DNA from: Ophthalmolycus amberensis | Lineage: Eukaryota > Chordata > Actinopteri > Perciformes > Zoarcidae | Direction of reading: 5' to 3' | Length of the DNA stretch: 64,000 bases | NCBI GenBank assembly: GCA_024529925.1 | Contig: JAFEUB010001189.1 | Span: forward strand, 1 to 64,000 | Shown: in pieces, positions 49,001 to 58,620 of the stretch | Position numbering within the stretch: the stretch's first letter is position 1 | Layout: each line of letters begins with the position of its first letter | Made by a program: the position numbers and the translations under genes | Notes under the pieces: generated by a model | Database searches by the model: none | Told to the model about the DNA's origin: nothing | Seen by the model: the letters and a program-made list of their open reading frames with translations, nothing else

Positions 49001-50314
49001 CAAGCAGTCTGCTAAAGTGGCCACTTGTGTGGCTGCTGTAAAGAAAGCCCCAGAGCTACCCAGGAGCTCAGATGTGGCAGCAAAGCTAGCGAACGGCACC
49101 GCCCCCACCACTACACCAGACATCAAAGCAACGCGAATCAGGCCTGCCGAGGCCCTGCCTCCTCTCCTAACCACTACACCAAGGAGGGAGGACAGGTGTA
49201 ACACTGGAAGCGGCAGTGGGAAAAGGCAGCATCAGCAGCTACAACAACCGCTGACCCACATAAAGGAAGACAGGCGAAGTCCACCTGTGTCAAACCCTTC
49301 CCCGTCACCCCCTCCAGCCTCCCACACTGAGCAGAATGGCAAACCTCCCAGTGCAGAGTCTCCACAGCCCAAAGGCAAGAGCAAGAAGAGCAAGAAGAAG
49401 AAGGGGGACAAGATGAACACCTCAATAGGTTGGTTTTATGGGGCACAATTCCGGGGATAGATAATCTGGTATAGAATCTGCTGTAGAGGGTTTTGTTGGA
49501 GGAAAAAGATTCCGGTTTGTCTCACTTGTGGCTGGTACAGTGTGCGGGAGTTTTCCGCTGTTATTCCTCTGACAAACCCGCCTACATTCAGATGTGTAGC
49601 GACTCAAGCGCCATCCAGTAGTGGTAGTATCAAAGATGCATATCTAAAGTTCTCCTCTGAGACTTATTTCATAGTACACTTCCAAAAGTAATTAATATAT
49701 TTAATATCGCAGCATTTAACATCCATTTGTGTCATTTTCTTTTAGATGACGTATTCTTGCCCAAAGACATCGACCTGGATACCACTGAAATGGATGAAAC
49801 GGAGAGGGAGGTGGAATATTTCAAAAGGTGTGTGTATTGCAACATCGTCATAAGTGGATAAAATGCACACGCACAGTTTCCACAGTTACACGCTGTTCTG
49901 TTGATTGACAGTTGAATAGCAATGAGGTAGACGCACATTGATTGGCCAGCAAAGACGAGGAAGAAGAAAACCGCTAGCAAGCAAACAAGGAGGGTTTTAA
50001 AACCATTCAAATTGTCTCCTTGCCTTCCCTAATGAAAGAAAAATCTCTTTGAAGGAAATTTAACACATTTATTATACATCAGCGCTACACAAAATGTGTT
50101 CTGGCAAGAAATCTTTCACAAAAACGTCACAGAGTACCGTACCGGTTACGTTCCCCGTTTAAAAATGTCTTGGCGTGCCCCGTCAGAAGGTTTCATGTGT
50201 TTTTGTTTTTTTTCCTGCAGGTTCTGCTTGGACTCTGCCCAGCAGACCCGCCAACGGCTTTCCATCAACTGGTCAAACTTTAGTTTGAAGAAAGCTACGT
50301 ACGCTGCACACTGA
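37009..50314 (+). CDS. fam193a: Protein FAM193A (1596 aa, 22 coding exons)
   Basis: Exons: 37009-37230, 38296-38364, 39949-40197, 42062-42237, 42337-42504, 42725-42971, 43089-43213, 43451-43598, 43883-43957, 44052-44164, 44684-44926, 45073-45229, 45403-45546, 45795-46070, 46400-46622, 46722-47087, 47331-47613, 47746-47932, 48134-48376, 48528-49428, 49746-49827 and 50221-50314. Phases agree at every junction and sum to 1597 codons including TGA. The N-terminus (MSPTDAKRGAKRRKNKR) is basic. Short Cys clusters recur: CLLCRC (118), CSDC (159), CSCDAC (230), CPNCNYRRRCTCDDC (523), CECHVC (720) and CDCCYC (1145); metal binding is inferred. A poly-Ser run spans about 914-935. Exon 20 begins with a Glu/Arg coiled coil. 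The conserved FAM193 C-terminus (DDVFLPKDIDLD, ETEREVEYFKR, SINWSNFSLKKATYAAH) is intact. The biochemical role is poorly defined; a link to p53/MDM4 regulation has been reported for the human protein. The donor after exon 20 (GTTGGT) is weak. Confidence 0.95.
37231..38295 (+). other. fam193a: fam193a intron 1
   Basis: The donor GTACGAGT is followed by about 1 kb of moderately GC-containing then AT-rich sequence. No exon, RNA gene or repeat was recognised. Several GCTAGC/GCTAAC phrases occur but do not form a defined element. Confidence 0.5.
38365..39948 (+). other. fam193a: fam193a intron 2
   Basis: About 1.6 kb of AT-rich sequence without a recognisable exon or mobile element. An alternative exon cannot be excluded. 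Confidence 0.45.
40985..41034. repeat. Perfect 20-bp hairpin, extendable to about 71 nt
   Basis: GGCAGCAGAAATGTGTAAAC, a 10-base loop, then its exact reverse complement. Outside a CAAA bulge, AGCAGGGT on the left can pair with ACTCTGCT on the right at 7 of 8 positions. It lies in fam193a intron 3. It could be a foldback relic or a small-RNA hairpin. Confidence 0.85.
41108..41144. repeat. Perfect 14-bp hairpin
   Basis: AATAATGTGTAGTC, a 9-base loop, then the exact complement GACTACACATTATT. It lies 73 bases after the first hairpin in the same intron. Confidence 0.85.
42533..42546 (+). promoter_or_regulatory. Near-consensus CTCF motif
   Basis: CCACTAGGGGCCGC matches the CTCF core CCASYAGRKGGCRS at 13 of 14 positions. 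It lies in fam193a intron 5, about 30 bases after exon 5. Confidence 0.4.
42707..42719. repeat. Poly-C run in splice acceptor of fam193a exon 6
   Basis: Thirteen C end five bases before exon 6 (acceptor GGTAG at 42720-42724), so the homopolymer is the polypyrimidine tract of this intron. Confidence 0.85.
48423..48450. repeat. (TA)n(CA)n microsatellite
   Basis: A compound TA then CA run in the short intron between fam193a exons 19 and 20. Confidence 0.85.
49608..49621 (-). promoter_or_regulatory. CTCF-like motif, reverse orientation
   Basis: On the minus strand CTACTGGATGGCGC matches the CTCF core at 12 of 14 positions. It lies in the fam193a intron between exons 20 and 21. Confidence 0.3.
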
Positions 50315-51295
50315 GGCTGTTGGTCAGTGACCGTCGGGACACAATCAGTACCTTAACAGCTGTTCCAACCCCCCCGCCCCCTCCCTTTACCTCCACCCAG
50401 CTGTTGTCCTCCCAGAACTTCTCTCCTGCTGTGCCCAAATCACACCCACGCTGCCTTGCTTTGTTCCTGTCGCTGTGTGGTTCCACCACGGACCCATCTG
50501 GATCGATCCACCTGCAGAACTAAAACAAAAATTAAATTAAATCACACAAAGAATCACAAAATGCTACTTTTCATCTGATTAATTTTCCTTGCGTGCTTGT
50601 GTGCTTTTAGTCTGAGTTGGGCATTTCTTTTGACTTACAAAGCCGTGGTCTGAAATGTTTTTTTTCTTTTAATGGCTTACCTATAGTCAAAAGATGCTTG
50701 CTATGTCTGGATGGTTTCCTTCCAAAAAAAAGAGACAATGGAAACTGCAAAAAAAGAAGAGAAATGTAATGAATTAAAAGCTGTATTTGAGATATTGTGG
50801 CTTAATATCCCATCGTTTCCCGTTCCTAGCACGGCATCTCATCCACATGATTGACAAGGGAATGGGCTTGGTCAGCTGGTCTCCCCCCCCCCCCCCCCCC
50901 CAACCACCCCGTTTCACAGAAAGGAGGAAAGCGTAATACTTGACAATGTTATTTTTTGGTTTTTAAGTTCTGTTTAACAAACTGTTGAGTAAAAGTGTAC
51001 CAGTTACAGTTTTTGTTTTCTTTATTTTTGACCTGTAGCCAGCTTGTATCAGAAGACTTTCAGAATGAAATCGAAAAAGAACAATACTCACACTATCAAT
51101 CTGTTATAGAGTGTATATTGTATTAACACTGAAGCCAAACTGGCTACTTTTAACATATTGTTAAGTAATATTAAATCTTGTCTTTCTTTTTTGAAAGATG
51201 GAATACAGTAGTACGGCAGGATTATGCGTCTTGTGTCGAATCTTATTTCCTACATGCTGTAGAAATTTCCATTAAAAGGGCATGGACACTTAAAA
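50315..51295 (+). other. fam193a: fam193a 3' UTR
   Basis: The stretch after the TGA has no coding potential. Plus-strand ATTAAA hexamers at 50773-50778 and 51271-51276 are candidate polyadenylation signals, and a repeat begins just after the second. AATAAA at 51771-51776 would be a longer alternative. A 19-base poly-C lies at 50883-50901. Confidence 0.45.
50883..50901. repeat. Poly-C run (19 C)
   Basis: A homopolymer in the fam193a 3' UTR region; its length is unreliable in assemblies. Confidence 0.85.
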
Positions 51296-51304
51296 ACTAC
51301 ACAT

Positions 51305-51500
51305 ACATGTAAAGAAATAGTTTTGGGACAGAAGCGCATTCTCAAAGCTCACTCATTTGCGTGTTGCAGTGTAACGAATGGCTCGTAAAAACGACAGTTG
51401 GCTGTTTTACGGACAATTTCTTGGTCGGGATCAGGAGCTTCTTGCCGTCTTTTTTTTTCTGTCTTTGTGCTAAGCTAAGCTAATTTGCCGCAACTTAATA
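51305..51500. repeat. Family 1 TIR element, degenerate partial copy
   Basis: The segment opens with AAAGAAATAGTTTTGG, includes ACAATTTCTTGGTCGGGATC (a centre block) and ends with GTGCTAAGCTAAGCTAA. All three blocks are shared with the copies at 11.5, 25.4 and 54.0 kb. Confidence 0.55.
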
Positions 51501-54500
51501 TTCCACAGAAAAAGAAAATTGTATCGAAGTTACTCGCGGCGAGAAATCTTAAGCTTATTTTCCAAAAAGACAAATTCAGTCTGGAATTGAAGTTTTTTTT
51601 TTTTTTTTAAATGTGAGAAAATCCCTTTCAAGTTCACTTCCATGTGTTGACGCCCATATGGGACCGGTGAATATAGCGTGTACTGCTTGTGACAGCGCAG
51701 GAATTTCACCCATTGTTGCTGCTCTGCATGTCTGCAGCTCCACAAGGTTGCAGGGTGAGTCACACCCTCAAATAAATACGTGTTCCTTTTGGGAAATCCA
51801 CTAATTGACAGTCATAATCAATCTAGAAGGCCACTGTGACTGTGAGTCATGTAGATCCCGAGCTTCAGTTTCAATTCCAAAGTACGTTCAACAAAAAAAA
51901 AAAAAGGTAGACGCCATTGGGCTGGTTCGGGCATTTACATAAGTAGCCCCGATGTATGCACATGAAGCTCTTGGGAAAATTGATTTGAGGCAGTTTTGAA
52001 ATCAAGTACATTCCCTCAGAGCAAAAGTGAGCGTGAAATGAGGTCATGCTTTGGCTTATCTAGATGTAGATGAGCTAATACATGCGTTTTACGACACAGC
52101 ACTGGCGGGACATCAACAGCAGTAAACGCTTTGTGTTTTTCCACAAACTTGAGCTTCAATTTGCATTTCATTTTTGTTGCCAAAACCAAATTTTATATAT
52201 ATTTCCACAAATGCACAAAGCTAGAGGTGGCCTAAAATTAAACCTCGAATAAGTATAGCTTTTGATTCAAAATAAAAAGTTCAAATATGCTGTGAAAGTA
52301 CAGTATGTTCATGTTCAAAGCCAAATGGATGTGTAGAGGAAGTGAGTTACAGTTATGTTCCTCAGACTGCTTCCTCTCAACTTTTCAAAGAGTGACTCTC
52401 TTAAAACCGAGGGATTTCTCAATGAAAAATTACCGCTCCTACAAATTTGATGATTGACAGAACTGTGGTAAATGCACTTCATTCAAGGGAAGACAAAAGG
52501 TTTTAGTTTGTGAGAGCCACCAGAGCCCAACTGACTCATAATTTATTTCAGGTATGAATCATGTTTGTAGGGCGCGCTCGCTCTCAGTCACCAGTGATGT
52601 AAGATGGGATCTACCACATTTGAGCAAATGCCCCGCAAAACTACGCTAACGTAGACAAGCCGAAAAACACCGAGCAAAATGTCTTGAGAGACAAATGTGG
52701 GCCGTGATCTAAATAAAACATGTAGATTCGTGTTTTTTTGATATGTACAGAGATAAGAGCTACTTAAGACAACCCTTTCCCTCAGTTACTAATAGATTTA
52801 TGAGTCAATTTCCATCATTTGTCCTTTCAAAAAGGTTTCCTTATTTTGACCGTTGCTGTATGAATTCTGGGTTGATGAGGGAAAACACAATGGTGGTCTC
52901 GGAGCAGTCTGACAATGACGGGCGAGCACCAAAAGGATTATTAGAAGGGATCACAGCTGCCTTGTAGCTTGTAATCAGAATGCTGATCTTTTCATTGTCG
53001 ACTGCCTGGAGCGCTTCAGGATCACATACACTTCCAAAGAGGGAATCCCCCCCCCCCCCTTCCCCCCTGTTGTTCCTGACAACATCTGCCACCATGCTGA
53101 TTTTGATAGTTGAAACCCTGGACTTTGTTACAAAATAAAAAAAATCCTTTCCCATTCAACATTAATACCAACTACCTGAACCAACATACACGAGATCAAA
53201 AATGATCGGCTCAAGTCGACAACGCTCTATTTTCAAATAATAAACTTTTTTGGGAATTCCCTCATGATGGCGGGAAATTCCCGTTCTTTTAGGATACACA
53301 TAAGATTAAAGGCTGTATATCTATCCATTCTGTGTTTGTCTGGATAAGTGTCAGGCTGAAGTTTTTTTTCTTCTCTTTGTTAAAGTATACGACAGCAGTA
53401 CATCCTGATGCTTTGAATTTAGTTTCCAACAGGAACTGATCTTCCGCTGTCACCTGACTTTTTCTTATTAATTCTATTGTTTCTTAGAAAAGTTCCCAGA
53501 CACTCAGGTGGGGACTTGTGACCTATTTCTTTCCACTCTCAGATGGGTGGGTAGAGCGTTTTTTTTTCTGTGTGGAAGTTCAGTCACTTATAGACCCTGT
53601 TATAAATGCGTGTGTGGCGGGGGGGAGAATCCCCAGCAGCATGGCCTTTTTAGGGGCTGTGTGCATTTCTACAAGGCTGCATGCAGACAAAGGCCTACAG
53701 ACAAGTTACTGCAGTTGCCCTTTAAAGCCCAAATAGGAACCAATCGTTGAATGAATAATGAATTCGAGCCATATGTAAATGAAATACATTTTCAAATATC
53801 TTCCCCTGTAAACTGATGAGTAAGTTAGCATGTGATGCTGCCTGGTGTCATTTAAATATTTGGCCTGTCGAACCGCTTCATTTTGTTTTCAGAGGTAGTC
53901 CTTCAACACCATTTATTTTAAACATGTTTCTTAAATAATAGCTGAATAACCTCTAGTTTATTAGTAAATTTGAGATTTACATAATAATAATTCTATATTT
54001 TGGGAAATACCGGGTTTTTTTGTGACAGTTAAAATGCGGCTACTGCTTGCAGCTAAGTTAGCTAGACAGCTAGCTCTGGCTTTGCCCAATGTTACAAAAT
54101 CCTGCTACCAGCACCTCTAAAGCTCACTTACTAACTGTTATATGTTGTGTGTTTAATCCGTACAGACATGTGCCAATGATTCTTGTTTACCGTGTAGCCG
54201 TAAAACATAGCCAGCCCCCCCCCCCAAGCTTTGTGCTAAGCTAACGTTAAGCTAACCGACTGCTCACAGTAGCATCATATTTACCATACAGAGAATGGTA
54301 ACATCTTCTGATCGGATTCTTGGTAAGAAAGTAAACAAAGCAATTATATTCAATGATATAGTATTTATAGTGAGGCTGTGCAACTTTTGTTAAAGAGCAA
54401 CCACATATAGCGTTATCCCATAAATGATGCACAAGACTGACTGTGACTCAAAGCAATATCTTGCTAGCTTGCCAACATTAGCTCACGCTGGTAACGCTGT

Positions 54501-55224
54501 AGTGATAAAAAAAAAAGAAGATTGTTTTGAATTGAGCAAGAGTAGTGTTACTGCTCATGGATTCAACATTTCATTTGTAAGAAGAACATGTTGCTTCCCT
54601 TTTAAACAGTTTTATACTTTTGCTTTAAAGTAGTTCTTTGATCATAATGTGTCGTGTGTTCACTCAGACGCCATGGTGGTTTGACTGAGTCTTTTCTGTG
54701 CACTGCAACAGCCTACTTCCTTTTAAACAGGGGATGTCCAGCTTCCTGTGCTTACTACACTAAACCCATGACAAGTGAATCACCCAAAAGGCACTATTGA
54801 CCTAAATGTGTCAAAATGATACTTCACAGACACTGTGTGACTGCAGAATGTTTTGGTCACCAACTGATCTGCAGGCGGTTGTTGGATGTAACTTGAGCTA
54901 CAGTCTCTCTCTCTGATCTTCTCAGTGGCCCTGTAGTGTTTGCTATAGCCACACAACAGCTGGGAACATGGCTGTGACAGTACAGCGTGCCCATTCAGGC
55001 AACACTCGGAAGGGGGTTTCCACCGCGCGCACAAGCACATACACGTGACACAGATGGACAGACACACACACACACACAGACTTAGATTAAGTAGCGCCAA
55101 CATTTTCGTGGTTAGGCTATGATCTGTGGTTCCAGCTCGAGGCTGCAGACTGTCAAGAATTAAAATACACCGCGTGATAATGTGGCATACTTAAAGCTAT
55201 ATAAATCACCATAAGATAAAGTGT
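51501..55224. other. Intergenic region between convergent fam193a and tnip2 3' ends
   Basis: fam193a and tnip2 converge here. The sequence is AT-rich, with poly-C runs near 53048 and 54213, a family 1 element at 53993-54335 and a short CA run near 55060. Short ORFs such as 52743-52967 and 53508-53750 have no family features. No gene is supported. Confidence 0.5.
53993..54335. mobile_element. Family 1 TIR element, near-complete diverged copy
   Basis: It starts with ATTTTGGGAAATAC and holds ATCCTGCTACCAGCACCTCT AAAGCTCAC, then TTTAATCCGTACAGACATG, then TGTGCTAAGCTAACGTTAAG, and ends near ATTCTTGGTAAGAAAG. The order of blocks equals the second half of the family seen at 25.4 kb, with extra centre sequence. 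Confidence 0.6.
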
Positions 55225-55996
55225 GGGTAAACAGTATTTTATTCCAAAAATAATGTGCCAGCTCAAGAGAAACGGCACAGGATCTCCAAAAATAAGTATA
55301 TTATTGTCAGTTGGGATGCAATCTTTACATACAGTTACAAAAAAATGGATAAAACATTTTTTCCAGTTATAATGTATTAACATTTTTGATCCTAAAAGTG
55401 TACCAGAAAACAAATATTTCATGGCTTTACCTTTTCCAAATATTTACGCAACAGGAATAAATATTAATATAGTTATATATTTTAAATCTCTTATGAAGAA
55501 TGTATAATTTACAGGACAGAATATGTAAAGTTCAATGGAAAATAAACAATAGCACCACATTATCCAAAATAAGAAGCTTATGCGTCATGAATGTCTTAAT
55601 CGTACGATACGATTGAGTTTTTGGCTAAATGTCAAGAAAGTGCAACAGGTTTGTAATTTGACACATTGAGGTATATGACATTTGATATATTGCATTGACA
55701 TCCACTTCCCCACCACAATAATCTCCTGCATTTCCACAGGAGAACACTAAGAACCTGACACTGTTCACGATGCAGACTTAGAAAAGCCGGATCAACTCAT
55801 TTCTCTTGCAACAGGGGAACTTTGGCTTGTACAGTTTTGCTCCACTATGTACAAACATCTCAAGTCAGTTGTTTCATTTGTAGTCAAGTCTCTCCGAATT
55901 GGAAACTCCACTCAGGTTATTTTCTGCCGTGTAGTGCTGCTCTTCAGTGTTCGATTACTGTCAGCAAGTGATAAGTGTCTTTTTTTTTTGTTCCGT
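55225..55996 (-). other. tnip2: tnip2 3' UTR with AATAAA signal
   Basis: Downstream of the tnip2 stop the minus strand has AATAAA at 55243-55238, a plausible polyadenylation signal that would give a 3' UTR of about 770 bases. No other feature is seen. Confidence 0.5.
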
Positions 55997-58338
55997 TTAT
56001 CTTCTGGCACACTCTTCACAATGGTTCAGGTACTCTGCGGCGTCCGTGTCGCTGAACGTGATGAAGCATTGCGGGCACTGTAGCTCTGACAGGCCCGGCT
56101 GTTCGTTCCACGCGGGGCGCGGTGAGGCTGCTGCTGCTGCTGCTGCTGCTGCTGTAGCGGCGGGCTGTTGCTGCAACTCAGCCGTGGTCCTCAATAGAGG
56201 CTCTGAAGAGTCCTTATGTCGCCTTGAGGTGATCCTGTGCCCTATGTGCACGCGACACATGGGAACCACTTCTCTGCTTGCTCCCTGCTGAAGGCAATTA
56301 TGTACATACACGGTTAGGATTGCACAAGCCAACACAACAAAAATATATGCAAGTGTTTGAGGGCTGTCGTCTCACCTGTTTGTGTAGCTGCTGTTTTAAC
56401 TGATAAATCTGCTCCTTCAGGTCTTGGATCTGACCCTGCGCTCGCTCCCGGTCGGCACGCTCCGACTTAAAGTCATCTGCGTAGATGAGGACCTGATTGA
56501 GGAATAGAAAGAACTGTTTAGTCTTCTCGTTTCTTCAAAAGTCAGTTTTCAAAACACATCGGAAGCCTAAAGAGCCGATTGCAGTCCAGTTCTACTCATG
56601 AAATCTGATTCGACGAAACGTAATATACAGATATGTATAAAGATCATGGTGTAGCACAGACCTGCTGCTCCAGAGTCTGGATGCGCTCTTTGTCGTGCCT
56701 CCTCAGCTCCTCCACTTCACTACTCAGCCGCGCACAGTCGCTCATCTTCTCCTCGAGTAGGCCGTTGAGCCTGGAAATCTCCTGTTGAAGCAAACCGGTG
56801 CTTATAGAGCCAAGCCCAGGCATCAAGCCCTGCGCAGAGGTCTCCTTTAGCCTCTGACATAAACCTCTGGTATAGTCCTCCCTGCTGGAGTCATACTTCT
56901 GCCACTGAGAATTCAGGCTTTGGACCTAAAAGAAGAAACAACAACAATAACAAGTTTAATATATTTTCTTAAAAAAACAGCAGCACCTTAATATCGCGTA
57001 TGAATGTTTTGTTTATTTTTCTAGTGCCCTTATTTCAGGGAAAAATACAAGTATAGTCATTGACGACAACTTGTAAACTTGGTGAAGACTTACATATGCC
57101 ACTCGCTGCTTTAGCTGTTGATTCTCCTCTTGAAGTTGACAGATTTGGGCGTTAACACCACTCATGTCGGAGGAATCTGTCATCTGCAGAAAAATGGTGA
57201 GAGAGATGTTACAACAGAGCCCTCCAAATATAAATACAGTTCCAATGCTGCATAAAGGTGGAATGCGATACATTCAAATATATTCAACAGACAAAGTTTC
57301 ACACAAACCTCCTGAGACTTTTGCTGCTGAGCCACATCCTCCACTTCTCCTCCTCCCCCCTTCTTATCTTTCTCCAGCCTGGCCAGCAGCTCCTGGCACA
57401 CCTTCACTGTGGTCCCAAGCTGGCTGCGCAGCTGGTCAGCCTCCTCCACCAGGGACGTGCAGAGTACGGCTCTGGTGGCCTCGGACCGCTCCCTCTCCTC
57501 CAGGGCCGCCCGCAGCCGGTGGATCTCCCGGTCCTTCTCGTGCTCCGGCTGACACCTGACACTCTCCAACTCCAGCTCCTTCTCTCCGAGCTGCACAGTC
57601 AGCCTCTGGATCTCCTGGGGAGGAAGACAGAGAGAGAGAGATCAGTTACATGACCATATCAGTTGTGTAACCTTTTGACATATTTATTATACATACAAAA
57701 AACATGTATATAATAAAATCTGTCATTCTGATTATTGCTGCCAATATTTGTTCTGGTAGATTTCTTTTTAATCATAAGTCTACTTTGAGGAAGTTTCAAC
57801 ATATTTGAGGTAAATACATTAAAACAATACATCACAATAATAAAATCAATAACCACCAGCATGAATATAGAAATATGGACTTGAGGAGATTTAAAGCTCA
57901 TTAGTTCTTGCCAAGAGACTATTTGTACCGACATGAAACGGACCTGTCACTGTACTAACTAGCTCCAGTACCTACAAACACTCATCTGCATGGATCACCA
58001 TGTGAAAGGCATTTTGAACATGACTTTACCTCCGTTTGTCGAGATGCCTTGAACTCCATGTCGTTCCTCTTTTGTTTCAGTTTGCATATTTCTTTACACA
58101 AGTTCTCCAGCAAAGACTTGGACGGCCCGATGACCACGGACTCGTTATCTCCCACAGCCACGTAGATCCGCTCATATCTCCCCAGCCTCGCTTTTAAATC
58201 TGCAATAATATTGTCCTTAATGTAAATCTGCTTGTTGAGAAGTTCGACTTCCTGCAGCGTCTCATGGTGCAGAGTATTCAGCGTGCTGCAACTCCGGAGT
58301 TTCACGTCGTTCTCGGAGTTTACACTGACGTTATCCAT
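55997..58338 (-). CDS. tnip2: TNFAIP3-interacting protein 2 (ABIN-2), 458 aa
   Basis: Six coding exons: 58338-58030, 57614-57309, 57183-57094, 56925-56662, 56492-56376 and 56287-55997. All are phase 0 with GT-AG borders, giving 458 codons plus TAA; human has 429. The protein is mostly coiled coil. Exon 4 carries the ABIN homology segment LLQQEISRLNGLLEEKMSDC. Exon 5 carries the UBAN ubiquitin-binding core DDFKSERADRERAQ (from residue 329), which in this family reads linear ubiquitin chains. The C-terminus has a CCHC zinc finger (CPQCFITF ... HCEEC). ABIN-2 is a cytosolic adaptor that binds A20 and stabilises the TPL2 kinase, restraining NF-kappaB and supporting ERK signalling. A nine-residue poly-Ala run at about 408-416, encoded by a GCA microsatellite (56127-56153), precedes the finger. 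Adjacency to fam193a matches human 4p16. Confidence 0.92.
56127..56153. repeat. tnip2: (GCT)n coding microsatellite in tnip2
   Basis: Nine GCT units on the plus strand encode a poly-Ala run on the minus strand between the UBAN region and the zinc finger. The run is probably length-polymorphic. Confidence 0.9.
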
Positions 58339-58620
58339 AGTTGGCTTCGTAGATTTATGACAAGACGGATCGGGCTTTTAGTAATCCAGCATTTGACACC
58401 TCCGCTATCAGACCTGTGACTTTACAAATGGACAGAGGAGGTTACTTGTGTCGAGGCTGTGGCGCACAATAATATCCCCGCACAGTCTTTGGGGGATTTC
58501 CTACAGGGAACTTCCCCGCGGACTTTTTTTATCTTCGTCAAACTGAGCCCTGCCTGCTCTCAAAGATTCACCGTCGGCCGTCATTTGGGAGGTAAATGGG
58601 GTTTTATAGCCTGCTGGGAC
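58339..58620 (-). promoter_or_regulatory. tnip2: tnip2 5' flank with kappaB-like sites
   Basis: The 5' flank holds GGGGATTTCC at 58492-58501, a full match to the GGGRNWYYCC consensus, and GGGAACTTCCCC at 58506-58517, a near match with palindromic ends. They are spaced four bases apart, about 155-180 bases upstream of the start codon. TNIP genes are known NF-kappaB feedback regulators, so NF-kappaB control is plausible; binding is inferred. Confidence 0.5.
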
